From Epiperipatus broadwayi (Eukaryota; Onychophora; Udeonychophora; Euonychophora; Peripatidae), in contig JAQFVV010006695.1 in NCBI GenBank assembly GCA_028023455.1, positions 248,001 to 312,000 of the forward strand: a DNA stretch of 64,000 bases. The letters are read 5' to 3'. Under the pieces are notes generated by a model. The model worked only from the letters and a program-made list of their open reading frames with translations. It had not been told where the DNA came from and did no database searches. Within the stretch, counting starts at the first letter, position 1, and each line of letters opens with the position of its first letter. Below, piece by piece: positions 50,401 through 56,650 of the stretch. Made by a program: the position numbers and the translations under genes.

Positions 50401-50846
50401 AATGTAAAGTCAAATCTCCAAACATTTGTATAAGCTAATATTTCTTTTATGTTTTTAAGTAAAGGTCCAGCAGTTTTATGAAGCAGCATGATTATTTAAT
50501 AATTAATGAGATAATGATTGCACTACCTATCTAGTTTTCTTTTTCATTGCATATTTGTGCCTACAAATTATTAACAAAAAGAAGTAATTTTAAACTAGAA
50601 ATAATATAGATATTTTAAAATACAAAAAAACATGAAGGAATACATTATTTAAATTTTAATGTACTATTATTACACAATTACATCTAAGCTAAATTTGAAC
50701 AGATATAAAATTAAAATCTTACCAATAGTATCAATTGCATTCAAATCAAAGATTCTGATTTCAGTAACAGATGATTCTCTTTCTAGTAGAAGTCTTACAA
50801 TATGCTTCCCTAAAAATCCACTTCCTCCAATAACTAGTACAATCAT
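1907..50846 (-). CDS. 3-beta-hydroxysteroid dehydrogenase-like protein (four coding exons, 352 aa)
   Basis: Exons 50846-50723, 37605-37444, 3189-2974 and 2463-1907 join to a 1059-nt frame without stops. All three introns are phase 1 and have GT..AG ends. The protein begins with a Rossmann NAD(P)-binding motif (GGSGFLG, residues 7-13), then HCAAF-type strand sequence, NVKGTENV around residue 96, YTST at 114-117, the catalytic YxxxK (Y146, K150), LRPTIMYG at 176-183 and a strongly hydrophobic helix at about 275-294. Family members oxidise 3-beta-hydroxysteroids or sterol intermediates at C3 using NAD(P)+, usually on the ER membrane. The C-terminal hydrophobic helix fits that location. The length is close to the usual 350-375 residues. 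The exact substrate (steroid versus 4-carboxysterol) cannot be told from sequence. Introns 1 and 2 are long and full of transposons; intron 3 is 510 bp. Exon joins are inferred from splice sites and protein continuity. Confidence 0.9.
2974..3189 (-). CDS. Coding exon 3 of the 3-beta-HSD-like gene (active-site exon)
   Basis: This 216-nt exon has its acceptor TATTTAG just before 3189 and its donor GTTAGT at 2973. It encodes residues 96-167. The join to exon 2 gives NVKGTENVI, a family hallmark. It carries the YTST strand and the catalytic tyrosine and lysine (YAESK). Confidence 0.9.
3963..4479. mobile_element. Palindromic insertion, 517 bp, with 15-bp target duplication
   Basis: Two inverted arms of roughly 130 bp (about 3965-4100 and 4272-4410) enclose about 170 bp of A-rich sequence. 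The arms share the CCACTTC/GAAGTGG end, a CAAATAAAG stretch and the TCGAAAC hairpin motif. The 15-mer TATCTTGATATTACC occurs at 3948-3962 and 4480-4494, immediately outside. No protein is encoded. The layout looks like two 3' ends of one retroelement facing head to head. It lies in intron 2. Confidence 0.7.
6200..6432. repeat. Imperfect palindrome (MITE-like)
   Basis: The left arm starts CTTTTATTTACTATGTA and the right arm ends with the complementary TACATAATAAATAAAAG. The match continues inward through a perfect 20-bp or longer stretch (TTCAATCATAATTGGG) to a short centre near 6300. No target duplication is obvious. It is probably a small non-autonomous DNA transposon or fold-back element. 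Confidence 0.55.
6433..9690. other. Intronic sequence without identifiable genes
   Basis: This is A+T-rich intron 2 sequence with homopolymer runs (for example around 7190). No open frame here shows recognisable protein features. The same holds for 4495-6199. Confidence 0.5.
9690..10341 (+). pseudogene. Penelope-like element, RT part (left half, interrupted)
   Basis: Broken frames show a degraded RT motif B (QNQGIAIVTP at about 10010-10040, compare QGTAMGSP) and then the conserved Penelope stretch FLDVLVTR and KPTHTGKYL at about 10200-10280. Several in-frame stops occur and the YVDD catalytic box cannot be seen, so it is inactive. The frame runs up to the CTAT target site at 10338-10341 and resumes at 18484 after an 8.1-kb insertion. 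The 5' limit is not visible. Confidence 0.75.
10342..11047 (-). other. 3' part of the 8.1-kb element
   Basis: About 700 bp follow the ORF2 stop. The last roughly 250 bp (10590-10342) match 48880-49127 and end CGTTATA, like that copy. No poly(A) tail or simple-repeat tail ends the element. The plus strand at 10737 reads SSMNRLHR, similar to 17365. Confidence 0.5.
11048..14274 (-). pseudogene. LINE ORF2: APE endonuclease plus reverse transcriptase, one frameshift
   Basis: The frame starts with ATG at 14274 (MNYKIAGINVRG) and runs in two pieces, 14274-13213 and 13216-11048, joined by one frameshift near 13215 (about 1075 residues in all). Endonuclease motifs in order are INVRGLN, GETK, LILGDFN, LIDLLYY and SFSDH, giving the catalytic N, E, D, D, H set. 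RT motifs are NIRPIS, the ATAFDS box, ALPQGSPLS and AYMDD at about 12290. A C-terminal CX2C..HX4C-type finger (CSICMNGDETLEHLFSQC) follows near 11390. The layout is that of jockey/I- or Tx1/L1-like LINEs. YMDD instead of the usual ADD box is uncommon. Only one frameshift suggests moderate age. Confidence 0.9.
14264..16777 (-). pseudogene. LINE ORF1 (gag-like nucleic-acid-binding protein), broken
   Basis: The frame can be followed from ATG at 16777 to TAA at 14264 (about 830 residues) across several stops and frameshifts. There is one early TAG, shifts in A- or G-runs (near 16220 and in a seven-G run near 15390), and a TGA near 14660. The N-terminus is N/S/T-rich and low-complexity. The middle part (15954-15400) resembles the RNA-binding region of LINE ORF1. 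Two zinc knuckles follow at about 15375-15290: CFHCLQRTHFIKDC (CX2CX4HX4C) and a second CX2C...HXC. The tail is acidic and S/T-rich. It probably packaged the element RNA. Its stop overlaps the ORF2 start by 11 nt. Confidence 0.8.
16778..18479 (-). other. 5' part of the 8.1-kb element (no long ORF)
   Basis: This 1.7-kb leader region holds no convincing protein. The outermost roughly 300 bp match 47145-47470 in reverse orientation. The plus strand at 17365-17440 encodes a short SSIDRLHR...RSKYKV stretch that resembles pieces at the other end of the element (10347 and 10737). A zinc-finger-like C/H-rich frame at 16819-17070 (+) is probably fortuitous. Confidence 0.45.
19181..19268 (+). other. 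tRNA-like sequence inside the Penelope-like 3' end
   Basis: An A-box-like TGGCTCAATTGG (19187-19198) continuing GTTAGAGCA is followed about 50 bp later by a B-box-like GGTTCAATTCC (19247-19257). The spacing is longer than in an intronless tRNA, and no clean acceptor stem was drawn. It may be a tRNA-derived promoter remnant or SINE head rather than a tRNA gene. Confidence 0.5.
19287..19321 (+). ncRNA. Hammerhead-like hairpin motif
   Basis: CTGAAGA is followed by AGAGG, an A-rich loop, CCTCT, then CGAAA. CTGANGA and GAAA are the two core strands of a hammerhead ribozyme with stem II between them. Position 10.1/11.1 is not a clean pair, so activity is doubtful. Confidence 0.35.
19396..21108. 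other. Intronic sequence without identifiable genes
   Basis: No coding region is supported. The only structure seen is a 68-bp tandem duplication at 20576-20711 and a TA-rich run just before the LTR element. Confidence 0.5.
20576..20711. repeat. Two tandem copies of a 68-bp unit
   Basis: Each unit starts TTCCTGAGAGAATTATTATA and ends AAATAGGCTGA. The two copies differ at only a few positions, so the duplication is fairly recent. Confidence 0.8.
21109..21575 (-). repeat. 3' LTR of the Gypsy element
   Basis: This is about 467 bp, a direct repeat of 25409-25868 with the same TATGT...ACATA ends. Numerous substitutions and small indels separate the two, showing an old insertion. Confidence 0.9.
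21577..21596 (-). promoter_or_regulatory. Polypurine tract of the Gypsy element
   Basis: The minus strand reads AAGGGGAGGAG directly before the 3' LTR, where plus-strand DNA synthesis would be primed. Confidence 0.7.
21610..22959 (-). pseudogene. Gypsy integrase relic
   Basis: The zinc-binding H2C2 part is at 22700-22543 (LLHKGHSGVVHMKALA, ending KECV). The core is at about 22330-22180 (VVTDNSSGFTS carrying the second aspartate; PLPPEEQCIVE carrying the glutamate). A charged C-terminal tail lies at 21813-21610. Stops and shifts interrupt the first-aspartate region near 22500-22400. Confidence 0.8.
23100..24480 (-). pseudogene. Gypsy protease-RT-RNase H relic
   Basis: The protease region is seen around 24480-24130 (VMLNTRHKLLELYINI, compatible with a retropepsin C-part). 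The RT N-part lies at 24135-23854 (LIPTEESSWVS, RDYRLTINKNI). The RT C-part lies at 23773-23324 with YLDI where YLDD is expected (LYLDIFIVGE), then FLGHIVTESG and AFLGLLNFYE. RNase H is at 23311-23117 (TMDACEYGIGAVLSH). The missing catalytic aspartate and several frame breaks make it inactive. Confidence 0.85.
24700..25351 (-). pseudogene. Gypsy gag relic
   Basis: ATG at 25351 begins MAASAPTVREFD, and the frame breaks near 25085. A second in-family piece at 25035-24778 (LLEQFLYGMTDNKFRKVLL) matches the capsid C-terminal region of Gypsy gag. A C/H-containing stretch after it (SKQQKCNCCGKN) looks like a nucleocapsid remnant. Structural protein, non-functional. Confidence 0.75.
25385..25402 (-). 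promoter_or_regulatory. Primer-binding site of the Gypsy element
   Basis: Read on the minus strand it is TGGTGCAGTCCAACAGGA, starting with the TGG that pairs with a tRNA CCA end, 6 nt inside the 5' LTR. The tRNA was not identified. Confidence 0.65.
25409..25868 (-). repeat. 5' LTR of the Gypsy element
   Basis: This is about 460 bp, with ends TATGT...ACATA forming a short inverted repeat. It aligns along its length with 21109-21575, for example GAGGGTTTCTTTTTA near the left edge and CATATGTCCGGG near the middle. Confidence 0.9.
25869..28836. other. Intronic sequence without identifiable genes
   Basis: No supported coding region; the short frames at 27504-28417 have no family features. A tandem 37-bp duplication lies at 26854-26926 and poly-A/poly-T runs are common. 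Confidence 0.5.
26854..26926. repeat. Two tandem copies of a 37-bp unit
   Basis: The unit beginning CTTTATCTTTTTTATCTTG occurs at 26854 and again at 26891, nearly identical. Confidence 0.8.
29040..31486 (-). pseudogene. hAT-superfamily transposase relic
   Basis: ATG at 31486 starts MTDSVWTYFTKEKED, followed by a BED-type zinc finger (CLKCVNKLLSCKG...H) to about 31360. The catalytic-core region is seen at 30830-30700 (VKYGKLSEYIHQLCYNHS). The segment TKWNSIVTMVERFLK lies near 29870 after the inserted element. The C-terminal dimerisation motif LDALMTVQPTSIEN is near 29200. Order and spacing fit a Charlie-like hAT transposase that cuts and pastes its own DNA. Many stops and frameshifts are present. 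A 551-bp palindromic insertion (29939-30489) splits it, and the frame joins exactly when that is removed. Possible ends near 28837 (TAGTGACT) and 31826 (CCCACTG) were seen, but without a matching 8-bp duplication. Confidence 0.8.
29939..30489. mobile_element. Palindromic insertion, 551 bp, with 14-bp target duplication
   Basis: The 14-mer CTTGATATGTTCTT flanks it at 29925-29938 and 30490-30503. Removing the insert plus one copy restores the hAT frame (QEHIK joined to IKHDKVL). Inside, a roughly 140-bp arm (29948-30088) is repeated inverted at 30303-30440. A 55-bp tail starting AATGCTGTTTAAATATTACA occurs directly repeated at about 30108 and 30431. No protein. Confidence 0.85.
31827..35721. 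other. Intronic sequence without identifiable genes
   Basis: No coding region is supported. There is a short CA run near 32990 and a palindrome at 34191-34371. A motif near 33830-33870 resembles the repeated CCTGGAAATTTTTT at 28850 and could be the edge of a small hAT-type element. Confidence 0.45.
34191..34371. repeat. Imperfect palindrome, 181 bp (MITE-like)
   Basis: The left arm ATTGCATTATATGTATTTA is answered by TATATGTAATGCAAT at the right. The arms also share CTCAAATATTGAT and ATTGCACAAA. No target duplication was resolved. Confidence 0.55.
35722..35949 (-). pseudogene. LINE reverse transcriptase scrap
   Basis: The frame contains SLKGYEFENMNHFKYFGTLI, which matches the post-catalytic region of LINE RTs (usual form FKYLGTLI, motif E) and continues LGLDVEI. 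There is no catalytic box and no continuous flanking frame. The family cannot be fixed. Confidence 0.6.
36240..36900 (+). pseudogene. RTE-type LINE linker scrap
   Basis: Broken frames read like the linker between endonuclease and RT of RTE-type LINEs: an EELNSDLNEINKKIK stretch, IIEENKTLESVKI near 36500, and LPQRQHLKFK further on. Many stops. This is a weak call based on pattern only. Confidence 0.35.
37444..37605 (-). CDS. Coding exon 2 of the 3-beta-HSD-like gene
   Basis: This 162-nt exon is flanked by an AATAG acceptor after a long T/A tract and a GTAAGT donor at 37443. It encodes residues 42-95. It includes the HIQGDIL segment and the VIHCAAFVSV strand typical of extended short-chain dehydrogenases. 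Phase 1 on both sides agrees with exons 1 and 3. Confidence 0.9.
37606..41900. other. Intron 1 sequence without identifiable genes
   Basis: No supported coding or RNA gene. Short frames such as 40573-40830 show no family features. Base composition is uniformly A+T-rich. Confidence 0.5.
41900..42440 (+). pseudogene. Penelope-like or related reverse transcriptase scrap
   Basis: KRYVEDILIYAE at about 41940-41975 corresponds to RT motif C (usual RYVDDI), with the second catalytic residue position reading E-D instead of D-D. It is followed by IKFLNMYIQRSNSQINYKM, like the FLD-x-x-I segment of Penelope-type RTs. After a stop, KLAGFKGFL and KPLNIKVVC continue the pattern. Stops are frequent and no endonuclease is present. 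Confidence 0.65.
42500..44140. other. Intron 1 sequence without identifiable genes
   Basis: No supported gene, repeat array or palindrome was found here. Confidence 0.45.
44140..46360 (-). pseudogene. RTE LINE linker and reverse transcriptase
   Basis: The linker is seen at 46360-45700 (FKLRKYICKLTRKAIKEN; KRKGVIITGKKNDI). In the RT, YYKSISLLLVLSKIFTK corresponds to YRPISLL, and GFVDYEKAFEAFSK to motif A (usual DYEKAFD). QNATAMIRLYGDMKK and CQKDSVSPKLFAAVL correspond to motif B. A decayed FADD region follows near 44930, and the C-terminal RPHVSWM-like end near 44330. Inactive. Confidence 0.8.
45522..45637. repeat. 116-bp fold-back element
   Basis: TGTAATTGTGCAGAA at the left end is answered by TTCTGCACAATTACA at the right end. 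Both arms also contain TTTCGTAACTA or its complement. It sits within the RTE relic and has no protein. Confidence 0.7.
46385..46835 (+). mobile_element. Unclassified insertion with a Penelope-like 3' hairpin motif
   Basis: This stretch interrupts the RTE LINE and is less A+T-rich than its surroundings. Its right part holds TTTGAAAATGAAGG...CCTTCGAAAG (46775-46806), like the 3' hairpin of Penelope-like elements. A frame of 65 residues at 46417-46614 has no family match that I recognise. The ends are approximate. Confidence 0.4.
47145..49127 (+). mobile_element. 1.98-kb non-autonomous relative of the 8.1-kb element, CTTG target duplication
   Basis: It starts TGTAATGGG and ends CGTTATA, flanked by CTTG at 47141-47144 and 49128-49131. 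The first roughly 320 bp match 18479-18170, and the last roughly 250 bp match 10590-10342, both in inverse orientation. For example it shares CGCACAGATG, AAATGGAAATGATTGTT, ATCTGCCTACT and the terminal CGTTATA. Removing it with one CTTG restores the RTE endonuclease frame (NRIYVF to QDINVS). It lacks the LINE ORFs. About 600 bp of the interior is a direct duplication (48019-48637). Confidence 0.8.
48019..48637. repeat. Two tandem copies of a roughly 300-bp unit
   Basis: The units at about 48019-48320 and 48321-48637 share long stretches, including GTCATGTATTATGTGTATAT, TTGCCTAAGCCTCCCCTATA and TACATGTGCATGCTCATTTA, with small indels and substitutions. They are internal to the 1.98-kb element. 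Confidence 0.85.
50723..50846 (-). CDS. Coding exon 1 of the 3-beta-HSD-like gene
   Basis: This exon encodes residues 1-41 plus the first base of codon 42, including the glycine-rich nucleotide-binding loop. The ATG at 50846 is chosen because the protein then starts MIVLVIGGSG, as family members do. A longer in-frame stretch to 50918 exists, but it contains a plausible acceptor (TTGTAG, exon base 50862) 16 nt upstream of the ATG. The 5' untranslated region may therefore be spliced from further upstream. The donor is GTAAGA at 50722. Confidence 0.88.
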
Positions 50847-50861
50847 TATTAAGCTTGAAAT

Positions 50862-50867
50862 TCTACA
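50862..50867 (-). promoter_or_regulatory. Possible 5'-UTR splice acceptor
   Basis: On the minus strand ATGTTGTAG precedes AATTTCAAGC, 16 nt before the ATG of the 3-beta-HSD-like gene. The polypyrimidine tract is poor, so this is only a candidate. Confidence 0.3.
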
Positions 50868-51032
50868 ACATATGTTTAAAATATAGTTTAGCTTTATATT
50901 TTTAAGAATGGCATACAAATATAAATTTATTAAAAACTACAGCAGTGACATCTATCTGCATTACAGCAAGTAAATATGTAGCTACTGATCTATAACTATT
51001 TTAATAAAGTGTCATCTTTTACTTCTATATAA

Positions 51033-51618
51033 GCCATAAACATCACAAGATAACCATTTCTTATGCTTGCTCTTAACTGTTATTAAAACATGCAAAACTC
51101 TCTATCCGTATTGCCACTCAGTGCAAGCCAGAGTAATCAATAAATGCCAGAAGGTTTGTGCATAAAATCCCCATCTAGTGCCTATTCATCCAATATCCTC
51201 AGACTAGTTTCTGGCTTATGGCCTTCTTCAGTGAGGAGCCTTGGATCTGAGAGCACAGCACCTAGATCTTAGGATCTAATGCAACCGAACAGCAGCCACC
51301 TTTTATCTCTACTTAACAACAAAACTATGAGATACTTAAATTGAAAACACTATATTTTCAATCCAAACTCATCAGCTTATATAGTCATATAGTTCTGAAC
51401 TCAGTTCAGTACCTATACATTTTGGTGTCTTTGGTTCTTTAATAACCATAACCACCACTATCCTATTATGCAGGATTGGTCTTAAACCAATAAACATCAC
51501 ATGATCACCATTTCTTATGCCTGCTCTTAATTGTTATTAAAACAGGCAAAACTCTCTATATATATTGCCATTCTGGCTTGCATTAAGTGGCAATATATAT
51601 AGAGAGTTTTGCCTATTT
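51033..51618. mobile_element. 586-bp insertion with 16-bp target duplication and terminal hairpin
   Basis: TTTTACTTCTATATAA flanks it at 51017-51032 and 51619-51634. A block near the left edge (51043-51110) recurs directly at 51489-51556. The right end folds into a perfect 27-bp-arm hairpin (51544-51570 with 51588-51614, arm AGGCAAAACTCTC...). On the minus strand at 51231-51204 is a CTGAAGA...GAAAC hairpin motif. No protein. It is probably derived from the 3' end of a Penelope-like or similar retroelement. Confidence 0.75.
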
Positions 51619-51634
51619 TTTTACTTCTATATAA

Positions 51635-52080
51635 CAATTTTTTTTTACACTCTTCAATTTACTTGGAATCACATTATCATCTATAATTTTATGAAAACCT
51701 TCTTTAAACCAATTTTTGAATACCTTACCATGCCTACATATATTCTATTTTCTGGAAATACTTAATCCTTTTCCCTTTTTTTTTAAATCTACCTTTAAGT
51801 CCTTTCAATTCTAAACCATCTCCTCCTGAAATAAACTCTTGAACTAGCATTACTTATCAATTTCCCACCAAAAGTTTAAGTATTATTTTCAATTTCTTCT
51901 CTATTCCTCACATTCTCTGCCTTCTAAATTTAATATATTTATGTGGTATGATGCACATGATTTCTCCTTTATTGAAAATCAGAAATCTCAACCAATAAGC
52001 CATTAGAAAAATATTTTCATTTCATAACTTGCACAATATATAAAATCCAAATCTAAACTATCTTTAGCTACAAGATAACT
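51635..52080. other. Region without identifiable gene
   Basis: A+T-rich sequence upstream of the Penelope-like array. Poorly preserved continuation of the minus-strand element at 52878 is possible but not demonstrable. Confidence 0.35.
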
Positions 52081-52089
52081 CTTATTATT

Positions 52090-52878
52090 CTTCAATGGAA
52101 AAAAAAAAAAACACTTTCTGTATAATCAATTAGTTAATATTTATTTTCTTATAACTTCATTATTTGCATTCAGGATTAATCACAAATTTTCCTTTCATTT
52201 TTAAACTTTTATTTAAAATCAATTGAATACCAACTTTCTGCACATCACTCAAATCACTAGATTCAATAGACGAAATTGTATCAAAAAAACTATATTTTTT
52301 GAATGAAATGGAACAAAATTAGGACCTTTACCAAGAATATCTAATTCTCTATCATTTAACTTCATATCAGAAAGATTAACAACCCTATCATCAGAAACTT
52401 TACTCTCATACCCCTTATCACTACAATAAGTTTTATTAACTTTCCCAAACAACCACTTTAATTTTCTTTCATATTTCTTACAATAAAAATTTGATCTATT
52501 CTGTCTAAATTGCCTCATGAAAAAATTCAAAATTGAATAATTAAAATCTTGCCTCCTGTCTAAATAATATCTATTTCTTTTATATACATAAATAAATTTA
52601 TAAAACTTTACAAAATTTTCTTTCAAAAAACTATTCAAAACATATGTTTGTAACTTAAAAACCAAATTACTATTTTGAAGCAACTTTTTATTTCTACTAA
52701 AATTAATAACACAACACCTAGGAAAAACACTAAATTCCCTACATTTTTTAAGAAAATAAATCTGCCATCTTAAAGACTCTATCCTATCACTCAATCTAGA
52801 CAATTTTTCAATCCTTCTAATATCATTCAATGAAAAATTATTAAAAACTAAACTCCACCAACCCATACTAAAAATCAA
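52090..52878 (-). pseudogene. Penelope-like element, N-terminal part
   Basis: ATG at 52878 begins MIFSMGWWSLVFNN. The frame is K/R/F/Y-rich and ends with LNDRELDILGKGPNFVPF near 52330, which matches the conserved N-terminal segment of Penelope-like proteins that precedes the RT. A one-base shift in a run of seven A near 52290 moves the continuation into the next frame (SSIESSDLSDVQK and so on) to about 52140. The copy is cut off before the RT core. It lies directly downstream of a partial copy in the same direction, the tandem layout usual for this group. Confidence 0.75.
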
Positions 52879-53092
52879 TTACAAATGCACTTATAAATTA
52901 AAACAAAATAAAAACATACACACACTTCTATATATATAACTAAATAAACACAAACATATACTCTTCCAACAAAACTCAAGCAATAAACTTAATATACATA
53001 CATAAAATTCAAATATATCTATTAAAAAAAAAATCTTTACACTACATCAGCAAAACTACCCTTAAATGCAAAGAAACTCATTAAAATGTAAA

Positions 53093-54170
53093 CAATACAA
53101 GCATAAAGCTAAACTAGTCAATATATAATTAAAATTACCTCAAATCCAAAATTCAACCAGACCAGCAAAAAATAATATTAAAACACAACCAAAGGTTTCA
53201 CTGCTACAAGCAGACTTCTCAAGTGTAAAGAACTACAAAAACTATATAATATATATAATATTAAACATTACCCGCAAATCCATTCACTTCCCATCCATCC
53301 TTAATATTAAAAGAACTCTTAAATAAATTAATTGCTTCAGAATAATAAATTTTCATCAATAAAGATTCTTTAATTCTTCTTTTGATTTCATTTTTCTCAA
53401 AGAAGACAACCTTAGCTCCATCAAAATTAATAGTGTGGCCTGTATCTTTTTCATGAACAAAGCAGAACTAAGATATCTAGTTTTAACTCTGCTTTTATGA
53501 ATCTTTAATCTTTCATTTAAACTCAAACTACTCTGACTTATGTAGACTTTCTTACTAAAAAAAACAAGGGATAAAATATACTACACCAGGAATAGCCTTT
53601 CTATCAAAAATTTCCTTTGTATTATTTAATAAATTATTCAATGTAACACCTCTCTTCCAAGCAATTTTCTTATTTCCAAACAATTTACTATTCCTACATA
53701 CAATTTTATAAGAAGACAATTTAAATGGCAAAGAAATAAAATCATATTTTTCTCTATCCTTTACATCATTACAAATATCACTATTAAATAAAATACTTTT
53801 AATAAATATAGCAGAGTAACCAACCCTCAAGTAATCTTTATAAAATTGACATTTCTGAAACAAAACTACCCCACTAGAATTATTTAATTTATTATTGGTA
53901 TGACAATATTTCCTTATCAGGTTTAATTATAGGTCTTAATTCTCTACTTTTAACAAAATGACTGCATAGTAAACAATTAGTTTCTACATTACTAATCACC
54001 AAAAGATCTAACAATTTTAACTTACCAAAATCTAACCCCCCTCCTTCTAACACATATCTTATAGAAGAATCAAAACAATTAAACTCATTTACAAATTCCT
54101 TCAATTTATCATTCTCAACTACAAATAAACAATCATCAACATATCTGATAAATAACTTTACATATAAAGA
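53093..54170 (-). pseudogene. Penelope-like element, RT C-part and GIY-YIG (minus copy)
   Basis: It starts inside the RT with FIRYVDDCLFVVEND near 54140. It continues through CLLCSHFVKSREL, a small deletion near 53930, and QFYKDYLRV to GVVYFIPCF and the GIY-YIG region (KKVYISQSSLSL near 53540; usual YIGQ). The nuclease tail ends near 53280 (GWEVNGFAG). The untranslated end holds a CTTGAGA...GAAAC hairpin (53223-53194). It is 5'-truncated and forms one arm of a 1.1-kb inverted repeat with 54556-55692. Confidence 0.85.
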
Positions 54171-54174
54171 ATTC

Positions 54175-55692
54175 TTGAATAATTTTTTAAAACAATTTGT
54201 TGATTTTGGTCATTACACAGTTTCTTCTTCTTTTGAGGCTTTTGATAAGATTAATAATTTTAAAATGGAAAGTAATTGGGTATTTGGTAGTTTAGATATT
54301 GAAAATATGTATCAATCTGTTAATAGGTTAAGCAGTATTGATGTTCTTATGTCTGTATTGATTAAAAAAAGTTCTTTTATCAAAAACTAAAGATAATTAA
54401 AGATTTGTTTTTATTATTGGAAGATTCTATGTATTTTACTTATAAAGGTATTTTTATAAAATTAAGGAAGGGTGAATAATAGATTATATTATTTCTCCTT
54501 TAGTATGTTCAGTTTATGTTAATTATATGGAGGAAGAAATTATTATTAAAAAGAATTGTTTATATGTAAAGTTATTTGTCAGATATGTCGATGATTGTTT
54601 ATTTGTAGTTGAGAATGATAAATTGAAGGAATTTGTAAATGAGTTTAATTGTTTTGATCCTTCTATAAGATATGGGTTAGAAGGGGGGGGGGTTAGATTT
54701 TGGTAAGTTAAAATTTGTAGATCTTTTGGTGATTAGAAATGTAGAAACTAATTGTTTACTATGCAGTCATTTTGTTAAAAGTAGAGAATTAAGATCTATA
54801 ACTAAACCTGATAGCTATCAGTTTGTGTCTCATAAAGTAGCTGCTTTAAGGAATTATTGTCATAGGAATATTAAATTAAATAATTCTAGTGGGGTAGCTT
54901 TGTTTCAATGTCAATTTTATAAAGATTACTTGAGGGTTGATTACTCTGATAAATTTGTTAAAAATATTTTATTTAATAGTAATATTTGTAAGGATGAAAA
55001 GGATAGAGAAAAATATGATTTTATTTCTTTGCCATTTAAATTATCTTCTTATAAAATTGTATGAAGGAATAGTAAATTGTTTTGAAATAAGAAAATTGCT
55101 TGGAAAAGGGTTGTTACATTGAATAATTTATTAAATAATACAAAGGAAATTTTTGATAGAAAGACTATTCCTGGTGTAGCATATTTTATCCCTTGTTTTT
55201 TTTTTTTGTAAGAAGGTCTATCTATAGGGGTCAGAGTAGTTTGAGTTTAAATAAAAGATTAAAGGTTCATAAAAGTAAAGTTAAAAATAGATATCTTAGT
55301 TCTGCTTTATATGTTCATGAAAAAGATACAGGCCACACTATTAATTTTGATGAAGCTAAGGTTGTCTTCTTTGAGAGAAATAAAATCAAAAGAAGAATTA
55401 AAGAATCTTTATTATTGAAAATTTATTATTCTGAAGCAATTAACTTATTTAAGAGTTCTTTTAATATTAGGGGCGGATGGGAAGTGAATGGATTTGTGGG
55501 TAATGGTTTATATTATATATATATATTGTATAGTTTTTGTAGTTCTTTACACTTGAGAAGTCTGCTTGTAGCAGTGAAACCTTTGGTTGTATTTTAATAT
55601 TATTTTTATGCTGGTCTAGTTGAATTTTGGATTTGGGGTAATTTTAATTATATATTGACTAGTTTAGCTTCATGCTTGTAATGTTTATATAT
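54175..55692 (+). pseudogene. Penelope-like element, RT and GIY-YIG (plus copy)
   Basis: This starts within the RT (MESNWVFGSLDIENMYQSVN, motif A, near 54300), has YVDD at about 54590 (FVRYVDDCLFVV), and runs through CLLCSHFVKSREL to the GIY-YIG domain at 55193-55480 (IYRGQSSLSLNKRLKVHKS). The 3' end has the CTTGAGA...GAAAC hairpin at 55552-55580. A few frameshifts (for example in the G-run at 54690) and stops inactivate it. From 54556 on it mirrors the minus copy closely. Confidence 0.85.
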
Positions 55693-55814
55693 ATTCTCTT
55701 GCTATTATAGATCCTATTCAAACTTTAAAAAGTAAACTATTTTACTTACTAATATCATAAAATGATTTATACCCATTAATTTGCTTATTTCTACATATAT
55801 TCAAACTCATTTTA

Positions 55815-56650
55815 TTTTTTATACATATACTGCATTTCTCTAACCCTCTGCATTTTATTTGTGAAACTTTTCCTGTCCCAGTTTTTATTACAATAACATT
55901 CAACAATCTTCATAATATATTCATCCCATCTTTTATACAGACAAATTTTCATAAACTTGTTGTCTAATTCTTTAGCATATCTTATATTATCTTTCTCAAT
56001 CACCTTATTGTTCTTTCTTTTATTTAAATCCCAATTATAAACTATTTTGTCTATTTTATTAATATTCATAAATTGCAATATATCAAAATTGCTTTTTGCA
56101 TCACTCTCACAAAAACTTGATTTTCGCAACTTTCCTTAAAATGTTTCATTTGTTATCCACAGATCTCATATTTATTGCATGTCTTCCTACTTCTTTTTGA
56201 ATCCTTTCTAGAATATCCAATTTTCTTTTGCTAACAATATATTTCCATAGAACTATAAATCTCTTCTTTACAATTCTTGCTACATCATACCTGTCACATG
56301 AAAATAATGTTAATTATTCTATCAACTTCCTTTTACTCCTTGATCACTTATCACTTTTATTTCACAATCTCCCAAACAATTATGCTTTAGGTTAATCAAA
56401 ATGGCTCTTTAGTCAATGTATCTATTTATCTAATTCATATTTATATTCTCACACTCTCTCCAGACTTCCAAAAAAAATCTTTATCGCCATTATTTTTGAC
56501 TTTTCTTCATTAAATGCAATCCCCAATTTTTTATTCATCTTTGCATAAATTAATCTTCAAAAGCATTCTATATCTTTCCTATTTTCGATAAAAAAAATAT
56601 TAGCAAATATATATTATACCCTTTTTATTAGAGCTGAATGTGATAAAAAC
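55815..56650 (-). pseudogene. LINE reverse transcriptase C-terminal scrap
   Basis: The minus frames show a decayed FADD-like start (FANIFFIENRKDIE) near 56620. AKMNKKLGIAFNEEKSKIMA (motif D) and DVARIVKKRFIVLWKYIVSK near 56260 follow, then KLDILERIQKEVGRHA near 56200. The tail runs to 55815. The pattern is that of a non-LTR RT after the catalytic box; the clade was not determined. Confidence 0.55.

Noticed and set aside
52249-52878. Possible host protein of 209 residues
   Set aside because: The LGKGPNFVPF segment and the adjacent GIY-YIG copies identify it as a Penelope-like N-terminus.
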